Shown here one piece after another: positions 26,036-34,833 of a stretch of DNA of 52,639 bases. The position numbers were made by a program, and so were the translations under genes. The number at the start of each line of letters is the position of its first letter. The stretch's first letter is position 1. This stretch comes from Clostridia bacterium (GTDB lineage: Bacteria; Bacillota; Clostridia; Christensenellales; Borkfalkiaceae). Under the pieces are notes generated by a model, which saw only the letters and a program-made list of their open reading frames with translations, was not told the DNA's origin and made no database searches. Where the stretch lies: the NCBI GenBank assembly GCA_017463145.1, contig JAFTPR010000014.1, forward strand, positions 1 to 52,639, written 5' to 3'.

Positions 26036-26048
26036 AATGACATCTATT

Positions 26049-26077
26049 ATTATAACGCAAAAATCAACTCTTGTCAA
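26049..26077 (-). promoter_or_regulatory. Promoter of the phosphodiesterase gene
   Basis: Minus-strand TTGACA (26072-26077), 17-bp spacer, TATAAT (26049-26054). The resulting leader is about 145 nt, long for a simple gene. Confidence 0.88.
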
Positions 26078-26175
26078 TAATAAATTGAAAACTTTTTTGA
26101 AAGCAATTCATAATTTTGTAATTAAATTTTTTATCTAACGAATTTATAAATATTCAAAAAAATATTTTTAAACGC

Positions 26176-26204
26176 TTGACAAACCATAAACATAGTAGTA
26201 CAAT
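26176..26204 (+). promoter_or_regulatory. Promoter of the T-box/trpB2 transcript
   Basis: TTGACA (26176-26181), 17-bp spacer, TACAAT (26199-26204), immediately upstream of the T-box leader. Confidence 0.88.
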
Positions 26205-26224
26205 AAACTAAACTGAATATCAAA

Positions 26225-26503
26225 CCGTTGACGGAGAGTAAGTAAGTTTTATAAACTTATCTTCAGAGAGTTGCAGATGGTGTGATTGCAACGTTAAGAA
26301 TAAGACTGAATGGACTCCTAAGGGCGAACGAAAGCGATTTTTCGCAAGTAGCAATCGACGGGAACTGCACCCGTAAAAAGGCAGAGCGTATGATGGTACG
26401 TGATATAAGCGGGCTTATTTTATTATAAGTCAATTTGGGTGGCACCACGGTAATATTGGTTATCGTCCCGAAGAATAGATTTTTCTGTTCTTCGGGATTT
26501 TTT
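26225..26503 (+). ncRNA. T-box riboswitch, tryptophan-specific
   Basis: A leader that senses uncharged tRNA and controls trpB2 by antitermination. Stem I starts near 26230, has an AGAGAG-type region, and its specifier region reads GAA-TGG-ACTCC, giving the Trp codon TGG at 26311-26313. The conserved T-box core GGGTGGCACCACGG lies at 26437-26450. Its TGGC (26440-26443) can pair with the 3' end G-CCA, and bacterial tRNA-Trp has discriminator G, so the two readouts agree. The terminator CCCGAAGAA…TTCTTCGGG with T-run spans 26467-26503. Confidence 0.95.
26467..26503 (+). terminator. T-box-controlled terminator
   Basis: CCCGAAGAATAG / CTGTTCTTCGGG followed by ATTTTTTG. It overlaps the 3' side of the T-box antiterminator, as expected for transcriptional control. 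Confidence 0.9.
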
Positions 26504-26523
26504 GTTTATAAGGAGATTGAACT

Positions 26524-26580
26524 ATGAATCCAAAAATCGTTTTCAGGTGGCGGGAGTTTCCCGCAAACAAAATTAAATAA
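26524..26580 (+). CDS. 18-codon ORF between T-box and trpB2
   Basis: ATG with AGGAG 8 nt upstream encodes MNPKIVFRWREFPANKIK and stops with TAA 56 nt before the trpB2 start. It contains one Trp (TGG). The ribosome site is as good as that of trpB2, and it lies after the T-box terminator, so it is only transcribed when tryptophan is scarce. It could be a second, translational layer of control (leader peptide) or a small functional protein. I do not recognise a family. Confidence 0.55.
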   Translation: MNPKIVFRWREFPANKIK

Positions 26581-26636
26581 CCGTTTCTTTTACCACTTTT
26601 CAATCAATACTATATATCAAAAGGAGAATTAAAATT

Positions 26637-28010
26637 ATGAAAAAAGAAATACCTTATAAAATTTATCTTTCTGAAAACGAACTTCCTAAACAATGGTTAA
26701 ATCTTCGGGCTTTTATGAATAAAAAACCTGCCCCTCTTCTCAATTCCGATACACTCAAACCAATGACAAAAGAAGAATTATCGGAAATTTTTTGTGGGGA
26801 ATTGGTACAACAAGAACTTGACGAAACTACGCCATATATCGATATTCCAGAAGAAATAAGACAGTTCTATAAAATGTATCGTCCCGCGCCCCTCGTTCGT
26901 GCGTATTGCTTAGAAAAAGCCCTTAAAACACCTGCAAAAATTTATTATAAGTTTGAAGGCAACAATACTTCGGGTTCACACAAATTAAACTCTGCAATCG
27001 CGCAAGCATATTACGCTAAAAAACAAGGCTTAAAAGGTGTTACTACCGAAACGGGGGCCGGTCAATGGGGTACGGCACTCTCTATGGCTTGTTCTTACTT
27101 TGGTCTTGACTGCAAAGTGTATATGGTAAAATGTTCTTACCAACAAAAACCTTTCCGCAGAGAAGTGATGAGAACTTACGGCGCTAACGTTACCCCCTCA
27201 CCTTCCACAACGACGAACATAGGAAAAAAGATTTTACAAGACTTTCCGGGTACAACCGGCTCGCTCGGTTGCGCAATCAGCGAAGCCGTGGAAGTTGCCT
27301 TATCTTCCGAGGGTTACCGTTACGTTTTAGGTAGCGTATTCAATCAAGTATTATTGCATCAATCCATAATAGGACTTGAAACGAAAACGGCTCTTGATAA
27401 ATACAGCGTAAAGCCTGATACGATTATCGCATGCGCGGGCGGCGGCTCTAACCTTGGCGGTTTAATCGCGCCGTTTATGGCGGAAAAACTACAAGGAAAA
27501 GAACATTATCAAATCATTGCAGTAGAACCGGCTTCTTGTCCCTCGTTGACACGCGGTAAATATGCGTACGATTTTTGTGATACGGGCAGGGTTTGTCCGC
27601 TTGCGAAAATGTATACTTTGGGCAATAGTTTTATTCCCTCCGCAAACCACGCCGGCGGGCTTAGATATCACGGTATGGCAACAACGCTTTCCGAACTGTA
27701 TTACCAAGGGCTTATGGAAGCAAGAACCGTTGAACAAACCGAAGTATTCAAAGCCGCAGAACAATTCGCAAGAGTCGAAGGCATACTCCCCGCCCCCGAA
27801 TCGTCACACGCTATCCGCGTCGCTATTGACGAAGCGCTGAAATGTAAAGAAACGGGCGAAGAAAAAACAATTCTTTTCGGCTTAACAGGAACGGGCTATT
27901 TCGATATGCTTGCCTATGAGAATTTCCACGACGGTAAAATGATAAACTATCTACCAACTGATGCGGATTTACAAAAAGGATTTGCTGGAATACCTAACAT
28001 TAACTTATAA
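26637..28010 (+). CDS. trpB: Tryptophan synthase beta chain-like protein, TrpB2 type
   Basis: A PLP enzyme that should condense indole and serine to tryptophan. The 457-residue length, the extended N-terminus and the motifs RPAPLVRAYCLEKAL, GSHKLN (PLP Lys116), TETGAGQWGTALS, CAGGGSNLGG and CPSLTRG…HAGGLRYHG are TrpB2-type rather than classical TrpB1. ATG 26637 follows AAGGAG. No trpA or other trp gene is nearby, so it may use free indole from the gut environment or an alternative partner. Expression is tied to tryptophan starvation by the T-box. Confidence 0.95.
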   Translation: MKKEIPYKIYLSENELPKQWLNLRAFMNKKPAPLLNSDTLKPMTKEELSEIFCGELVQQELDETTPYIDIPEEIRQFYKMYRPAPLVRAYCLEKALKTPAKIYYKFEGNNTSGSHKLNSAIAQAYYAKKQGLKGVTTETGAGQWGTALSMACSYFGLDCKVYMVKCSYQQKPFRREVMRTYGANVTPSPSTTTNIGKKILQDFPGTTGSLGCAISEAVEVALSSEGYRYVLGSVFNQVLLHQSIIGLETKTALDKYSVKPDTIIACAGGGSNLGGLIAPFMAEKLQGKEHYQIIAVEPASCPSLTRGKYAYDFCDTGRVCPLAKMYTLGNSFIPSANHAGGLRYHGMATTLSELYYQGLMEARTVEQTEVFKAAEQFARVEGILPAPESSHAIRVAIDEALKCKETGEEKTILFGLTGTGYFDMLAYENFHDGKMINYLPTDADLQKGFAGIPNINL

Positions 28011-28064
28011 AACTACTATAAAAAAATCAGCCCCCTTTTCTTTGTTTACTGCGCAACAAAATTT

Positions 28065-28094
28065 GAGGGGCGACGATTGATTTCGTCACCCCTC
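28065..28094. terminator. Convergent terminator between trpB2 and the MmcQ/YjbR gene
   Basis: GAGGGGCGACGA…TCGTCACCCCTC with one C/A mismatch, flanked by TTTC on the right and AAATTTTG on the left. It can serve both converging genes. Confidence 0.78.
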
Positions 28095-28112
28095 TTTCAT
28101 GTCATTTTGTAA

Positions 28113-28487
28113 TTAATTTTGTACTCGCTTTTTCTTTTTCTCGGTAAGTTCAAAACTAACGCTTACAAGAAATCGAACAACGTCGTCAGTCGCATCAGGC
28201 AACAACACCGAAACCCAATGCAGCTTGTTCATGTGGTATGCGGGATACACTCCGTCCTCTACGCCAAAAGAACAGGACAATTCCATCGGCACTTTCAAAT
28301 TGACCACGTATATCAATTCATCACTATCAAGCCCAAACTTTCTCCGCGATAATTTCATCAATAAAGCATACCACTTACGGTTATCCTTATGCCGAAACAC
28401 AGCCGTTTCCAAGCCATCGCCAAACGGATAGTCAGGCGTCGTGCCGTACGTCTTCAAACAATGTTCAAAAAATTCTTGTTTTGTCAT
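28113..28487 (-). CDS. MmcQ/YjbR family protein
   Basis: A 124-residue protein of the MmcQ/YjbR (DUF419) family, small proteins with a CyaY-like fold that are often annotated as DNA-binding; the true role is unsettled. Diagnostic features are the N-terminal FFEHCLKTYGT with DYPFGD, the central KWYALLM…KFGLDSDELIYVVNLKV and the C-terminal GVYPAYHMNKLHWVSVLL. Full length for the family. The start ATG has only a weak, close ribosome site (AGGGA). The gene stands alone, converging on trpB2 and divergent from the AraC gene at 28655. Confidence 0.9.
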   Translation of the reverse strand: MTKQEFFEHCLKTYGTTPDYPFGDGLETAVFRHKDNRKWYALLMKLSRRKFGLDSDELIYVVNLKVPMELSCSFGVEDGVYPAYHMNKLHWVSVLLPDATDDVVRFLVSVSFELTEKKKKRVQN

Positions 28488-28594
28488 TCCCTATTCTAGC
28501 ATACTTCTTAATGAATGTAAATGTTCAAGCTTTCGCAAAAAAATATCCCAATTTGAAATTTTGCTTTTTTATTTACCATTTTCTTGATTTTTTA

Positions 28595-28623
28595 TTGACA
28601 AATCAATATTTTTCCCATATAAT
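28595..28623 (+). promoter_or_regulatory. Promoter of the AraC-family gene
   Basis: TTGACA (28595-28600), 17-bp spacer, TATAAT (28618-28623). It lies inside the open frame upstream of 28655, which rules out the longer start. Confidence 0.9.
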
Positions 28624-28654
28624 AAAACCATACTATGAACAAGGGGGGGCGCAA

Positions 28655-29536
28655 ATGAATTACAGATATCTCTTTATTAAAAATTATCTTAACAAACCTG
28701 TAAAATACGGAAATGTATTTCTGTATCAAATCGGAACAGCTTACCTCGAAGCCAATACCGTAATCCCCTCGCATAACCATCTCAACTTTTTTGAGCTGAC
28801 CGTAGCCACCAAAGGCAAAGGTGTTATTACCACCAACGGCATTGACTCTCCCGTACAGGCAAATGATATTTATTTGTCTTTCCCTTCGGAAAATCATAAA
28901 ATCCGTTCAGACAAAGACGACCCTATCCAATACGACTTTTTTGCGTTTTCCACTGATGACGAAAGAATGAGCGCAGAATTAAACAAAATTGCCATCATAA
29001 ATCAGCACCCGGAAAAACGGATTATTCACAACGAGGTATTAAAGTTTTTAATGCCTGTAATAATTTCCGAGTGCAGTCAAATTAATCCCTATCAAACGGA
29101 ATATTTAAACGCACTTTTTGTTCAAGTCCTCGTACTTACCATTCGCATGTTCAACGAACAAAACACAAAATCCGTACGTCCTACACAAAACGAGGAGTTT
29201 TGCTATCAAATTATGGCATATATAAATGCGCACATTTATACATTAAATTCCTTACAAGAGCTTTCTGCTCATTTCAATTACGATTATTCGTACATTTCCA
29301 ATATCTTCACAAAGACAACCAAACAAACTCTTTCCGATTATTTTCGCTTCAAGCGGTTAGAACAGGGACGAATTCTTATCCATGAAAATACTTTACCTCT
29401 CACAAAAATTGCGGAGCTTTTGAATTATTCCTCTATCTATTCTTTTTCCAAATCATTCAAGCAGCAATATGGTATGTCCCCGAGAAACTATAAACAAAAA
29501 TTTATTAACAAAAACAACAATATTGAACCGTTTTAA
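28655..29536 (+). CDS. AraC-family transcriptional regulator
   Basis: A 293-residue DNA-binding regulator. The N-terminal half (about 20-150) is a cupin-like sensing domain (VIPSHNHLNFFELTVATKGKG…DIYLSFPSENHKI). The C-terminal 100 residues are a complete two-helix-turn-helix AraC domain (NSLQELSAHFNYDYSYISNIFTK, then IAELLNYSSIYSFSKSFKQQYGMSPRNYKQ). The start is placed at ATG 28655 because an AAGGGGGG ribosome site precedes it and the promoter lies within the 58-codon upstream extension. The effector and targets are not evident; no permease or enzyme is adjacent in the same direction. Confidence 0.93.
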   Translation: MNYRYLFIKNYLNKPVKYGNVFLYQIGTAYLEANTVIPSHNHLNFFELTVATKGKGVITTNGIDSPVQANDIYLSFPSENHKIRSDKDDPIQYDFFAFSTDDERMSAELNKIAIINQHPEKRIIHNEVLKFLMPVIISECSQINPYQTEYLNALFVQVLVLTIRMFNEQNTKSVRPTQNEEFCYQIMAYINAHIYTLNSLQELSAHFNYDYSYISNIFTKTTKQTLSDYFRFKRLEQGRILIHENTLPLTKIAELLNYSSIYSFSKSFKQQYGMSPRNYKQKFINKNNNIEPF

Positions 29537-29835
29537 CTGCAACAAACAATCTTCTTTTTAATAATTAAATACAAGATAAATAACCGTCTTTTTTAGATCT
29601 ACTCACAATGTTATATATACATTGTTTACCAAAGCGATTTTCTTTTATTTTTCGCTCAAAAGATGGCATAGATATATTATCATACTTTGGTGTTTGCGCA
29701 TTGTCGAATTTTAAGTTACCATTTCAGCGCATAACCCTCTACGTTTTGAAATAACCGCTCTAAATTACAACATTTTGCCTAACTTTTGATTGCATAATTA
29801 TTTATTTTTAATGGTTTATGCAGAATTTAATAAAT
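29537..29835. other. AT-rich gap without a gene
   Basis: About 300 bp downstream of the AraC gene. I see no ORF with a ribosome site, no convincing promoter and no strong hairpin until the bidirectional terminator at 29836. Confidence 0.6.
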
Positions 29836-29870
29836 AAAAAAGACGAGATTTATTCAATCTCGTCTTTTTT
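29836..29870. terminator. Bidirectional terminator
   Basis: AAAAAAGACGAGAT / ATCTCGTCTTTTTT with a 7-nt loop. It ends the plus-strand AraC transcript and the minus-strand transcript of the giant lipoprotein. Confidence 0.85.
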
Positions 29871-29972
29871 ATGCACGTGAGCTTTTTTTATGAGTGCAAG
29901 ATGTCTTTCACTCATAAAATAGTTGACATTTGGCAATTCTCTTGCACATTCTTTAAAAATTTTTCCACTTTT
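29850..29972 (-). pseudogene. Possible gene remnant or small ORF
   Basis: Behind the giant lipoprotein stop codon, the minus strand has a 40-codon open stretch with a natural-looking protein sequence: KSGKIFKECARELPNVNYF followed by MSERHLALIKKAHVHKKDEI. The last codons and the TAA lie inside the terminator hairpin. An ATG at 29915 would give 21 residues; removing one A from the A6 run near 29975 would join it to an upstream ATG (MYVKSGKIF…). No ribosome site is convincing. It could be a decayed 3' gene end or chance. Confidence 0.25.
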
Positions 29973-30003
29973 TTACATACATTCTCGACCGATACTTTAT
30001 GCG

Positions 30004-33000
30004 TCATGCGCCGAGATATTCAATCGTAACCGTACAATTACAACCTCTCTCAATCAACAGCGCGTACGTTTCTCCTGCCGTCAATTCCACTGCAAACCCG
30101 AAATTGAGATTGTCGTTAGAATCGTCATCTCGAGCAATATTGTTTCCGTTGCTATCATAGAGATAGCCGTAAGGATCTCCGCCGTTTTCCTCTGCTCTCG
30201 TCGAATAGAAGCGGTATTCCCCCGATTGAGTCGCCGTGAAGGTGAAATATTTTTGAGTCTCCCAACTGTTTTCCTTAACGGGAGTTATCGTTTCCGTCTG
30301 CGATTGTACAGCAACGCTACTAACAACGTTCTGTTTACATTGACAACCCGTGTAAATCGTTTCGGCTTCTACCCACGTATAATAATAGCTATGCGCAATA
30401 CTTTGCGTTTTGCACACGACTTCAAACGTACCGTCGCCGTTTTGATCCCAACAATCTATCTGGTATTGCACGCAATTTACAGACGCTACCTTTTGCACAA
30501 AAATCAAGCCACAATCCTCGCAGGTATACGTGGTTACGTCATACGAGATTCCGTCGATTTCTTCCGCCGACACGGAAGCACTCCAATTACAGGATACATA
30601 ACGCATGTCTTTCACTTTGCCGCAAAACGAACAGGTTTTCCACGTCGCATACGACCCGCAGGCGTTCGCCGCCTGCGTCGTCGTTTCAAAGTAATGAGAA
30701 TCAAGCGTGATCGCATAATCGAACGTGCTTGCGTCGGTGGGGATAAAGTTCACACGCACCATATATTCGCACGTATTCAAGCCGTTCGCCGCCGCAAGTT
30801 CTTGCACCGAAGCCATAGAGAATCTCACAAAGGATACGCCGTCGTTACTAATCGTAAGCGCGTTCAGATCGCCGAGCGCCGCGTTGTAAAGGGTGATTGG
30901 CTCTTCCAAACCGTCCGCAATCAATTCAATCACGAGCGTATAAACGAACGCTGCATCCTTGATCTGATAACCGACTACGTAATTTTCGCCGTCGCCGTAA
31001 TTTTCGTGCGAGGTGAGGTCTTCTAACTCCACAACGCCGTCCGCGCCCGTGAAGTTTTCAAGCCCGCAATATCTGCAAACGTATCTTCCGTCGTTATAGC
31101 TACTATACGAGTGCCCATACGGAGAATGCGTTTCCTCGTCCACGTCCAAGCACCATACGCAGGTATTCTTCGAAACGCCGTATTGCGTGCACGAGCGAGC
31201 CTTCGTCCAACCCGAATGTACGTAATACGTCCAATACCCATAATGACTATGCGCGTTGGTATATCGATTTTCTTCACAGTTGCTATTGGTAAACGTTAAC
31301 TCCTCCGTACAATATGTTTCAGGATACGCATACGCGTATTTTTCCCAAGAGGTTACGCTGCCGTTTTCGTCGAAATACGTATATTCCGTCGCCAAACGCA
31401 CGGACATAGAATACGTGTTGCCGTTAAAGATAGTCGATACGTTTTGTTGCGCGTAATAATTCCTTTGACGCACGTTCGATTGTCCATAATAATAGTCGTA
31501 TTGTTCAGAATACCAAGCAATCGAATCGTCCGCATTCAGATACGATTTATACGTATACGTGTAATCGTGATAATCGCAATATTGGCAAATGTAATCCCAC
31601 TTGGTTACGTTCACCGTGTAATCGCCGTCTTTTTCCGTCGTGCGCGTTTCGTTTTCCGCTAGCGTATAGTGATTGACGTTATGCGTATTATAACTCCAAG
31701 CCACCGTGTAGGTATTGCCGTCCACACCGAACACGTATTGTTCGTGATGAATTTGCTCGCAGGTCGTGCTACGCGTCCACCAAGTTCTGTACGTATACGT
31801 AAATTCGCACGTTACGGGATCGGTTACCGCGCAAACGTAGGTATATTCGTAAATATCGAACTCGCCCGTCGCCTCGTTGTGTCCTTTATAGCCACCGCTT
31901 TGTTCCAACATACCGTTTACATCAAGGTCCACTTTCTTTCCCGCGCCGCAGGGACAAACGTAGACCTTTGCCGTGCCGCCGCAAACTGCGCCGTAATTGC
32001 TCAGCTCAATCACCTCTACGGGCTCGTAGATATAATATTCGTGATAGCTCGTCGCGGCATAGTGATAATAGATGTACGTTGTTTCTCCGCACATCAGACA
32101 GAATTCAAGCCTGTTAATACCGTCCGAGCACGAATCGCTGCCGTTTGAAAGCGCATAGGTATACGCCGTATGGCTATGGTTTTGATATTCTCCTTCCGAA
32201 CGGTTGTTGTTTTGATCGGTGTAAATTACCGTAGCGTGGCAGTAATCTTCGCCCTCATACACGTAGTCGGATCTATTCCAGCTCGTGCACGTTTCCGTTT
32301 CGTCATAATAATACGTACTTTCCGAAAGCACATACGGATAGATCTTGCCCTTAAAGTCGTACGAGCCGTATGTTATCACGTTTTTAGAGCTCAAACGGTA
32401 GCCATAATCGTCTGCGTCGATTGCAAACGAAACGTACTGTCTATATTCATACGAAACGCGTGTGCCGTTTGCGTCGTAGGTGTTCACGCTCACGTTCTTT
32501 TGAAACGAAGCAAAGCACTTTTCGCAGTAATATTCCTGCGCGTACGTTTCCACAGCCCCAATCACGGTGCCGTTATCATCCGTCGTTTCTTCTCTGCCCG
32601 ATTCGTCGATCAACTCTTTCCAAGCAGACGAGTGTTGTTTTTCGCCCGTATACCATTCTGCGTGATAAGTCGTAGCATCGCCCTCACTCGGATAGACCGT
32701 TACCGTCGTGTAATAAATCTGTTGACAGGTATCGTCCGTCTTATACCCGTACTCCGCGCAGAAACCATAGCCGCAATCTACGCATATTTCTACGTTGTCT
32801 TCTTGCTTAAACGTCTCACACGCACGATTTACGTCGTACGCCGCGCGTTCACCGCAAGGACAGCTATAAGAGAGTAGTTCACTTCCGCACGAACCAATCT
32901 TTATCGATTCCACGTTGTATTCGTGCGAATAATAAGCTTTTGCACTTTCCTCGATTACCGCAGAGCATATCGCGCAGATAATCTTTTTATCCAAGCCGTC

Positions 33001-34833
33001 TTCACACGTTACGCTACCCTCCGAAAGACTGTAAACGGATTTCGTATGCCCGTGGTACTCAAATAATTCGGTATAACCTTCGTAGTCAGAACCCGTAATA
33101 TACACCGTACCTTCACAATAGCTTCCGTCTGCATAGGTATATTCCAATTTGCGCCAACTCGTCATGCCATTGCCGTTTAACTGCTCAGTATAGTAGCTCA
33201 ATCTATATTCAAACGCTTCGCCGTTCACTTCCGTAACACCGTAAACAGTTTGTTCCCAATCTCTGCAAACGAGTTCGGTGCTACCCGTCTCCGTTTCGAT
33301 ACTCCACCGCTCGAAAATTTCTTCGTGCGTGTGCTTGGTTTCGTTAATGATGTCCGTGTATACCCAACGAGCCGTAACCTTGCCGCAAAGTGCGCAATAA
33401 TTTTCTTCCGTCCGCACGAAAATCTGCGTTTCGTTGCCGTCCGCGTCCAGACCCGTTGTTTCTTCATTATTCACGCGGTAATACGTTTCGTTATGCGAAA
33501 CGAAAATATATTCGCGCGTCTGATAATTTGTGCCCGAATGGATGCGCACACCCTCGCAGAAATAAGCGTCCGTATATCTATACTCGTTGCGCTCGAACCA
33601 CGTTACGTTTCCGTTCTCGTCGTAGTTCTCGCTTAACGTATAGAGCGTATAATGACGGGTTATGTCATTGTCAAGCTTACACGTGCCGTAAGCATAAACA
33701 CGCTTTGCGTACAACGAATAGGTATACGTGCCGTCGTCCTGTTCGATCGGGGTATAATACGCGTATTCATTATACAATTCCATGCCGTCTGCCGTGCATT
33801 TGACAACGTTAACCGATCTTTCAAAAATCTTGCCGCAAACCTCGCAGAAACGTTCACGCACCTGCGTCCGTACGGTAATGACGTTTCCGTTATCATCCGT
33901 TTCTGTTGTTTCACCGCTCAAATCTTCGATAAGGCGAGTATTTTCGGTATGCGAAATATACCCCGTTTTCTTCTCGAACAGATAATTGGTGATCGTCCAT
34001 TCGTCCGCATTCGCATTTTCAAGGAAATAATATCCCCTATAATGAATTTCTTGGCAATTCTCGTCCGCACGGGCGAAATCAGCGTAGCACCAACCAAAGC
34101 CACATTCCGTACAGCAAGAGAACCAACCGTATTCTTCTACGTATTTTTCATACATAGACTGGCAGTTGGGCGCAAAGTTCGTGAATCTCTTTTCACCGCG
34201 CACCGTTTCCACCGTCATTGTACCGCCGCAACCCGAGCCGAATGCGCCGAACGCCACTTCCTGCGGCTTAGGCAATACGTTCAGATAAATATCGCAAGTC
34301 GTATAATTTCTGCCGATTGCAATATAATACGTTTCTCCTGCAATAAGCTCGCTAGTAAGGTAGAAGTTCAAATCGTTATAATCATCTTGATAGCACAATT
34401 GATTATAGTTCGCGTCGTAAACGTAGATATTAGGGTCTTCCGTGTAGTTTTCCGACCAGAATTCGTAAGTCGCCGTTTGACTGGGCACGAATTTAAGTTG
34501 GAGATACGATTCGTTCAAGTCTTTGATGGATGCGAATTCCACGTTCTCATTTTCGCCGAGCACGAGCGTAAACGCTTTCGCGTTTCCGTCGCCAATCAGG
34601 TTTTCACCGCAGACCTTACAAACGCTCTTTCGAGAAATATCGTTGCCGATTCTCGTGTATGTCGTTTCCATAACGTGGCCGTAATATCCGCCCCAACGAT
34701 TGATTTCCTTGCCGCAATCCAAGCAAACTTCTATATGGTCTAAACCTTCTTCGCAGCTGGTTGCATTTTCACTCAGTTGATACCTGGTTTCTGTTCTTCT
34801 GTGATAATTAAACGTTTCTCCGCCGTTTTCGCC
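30004..34833 (-). pseudogene. In-frame 3' part of the giant lipoprotein after an internal stop
   Basis: This 1,609-codon open frame directly continues the reading frame of the lipoprotein gene at 34834-43539; only one TAA separates them. The first residues (GENGGETFNYHRRTETRYQL) complete the repeat unit interrupted by the stop. There is no ribosome site near the first usable start (TTG 34722), so independent translation is unlikely. Content: Cys-containing repeats of the SLSEGSVTCEDGLDKKIICAICS type, two PPC-like beta sandwiches (near the start, and the last ~90 residues ending GETYALLIERGCNCTVTIEY), and no C-terminal anchor. It is either an untranslated remnant, expressed only by readthrough, or part of an intact gene if the stop is an assembly error. 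Confidence 0.75.

Noticed and set aside
28481-28654. Longer start of the AraC-family gene
   Set aside because: The consensus promoter lies inside this extension and the AAGGGGGG ribosome site fits the ATG at 28655.
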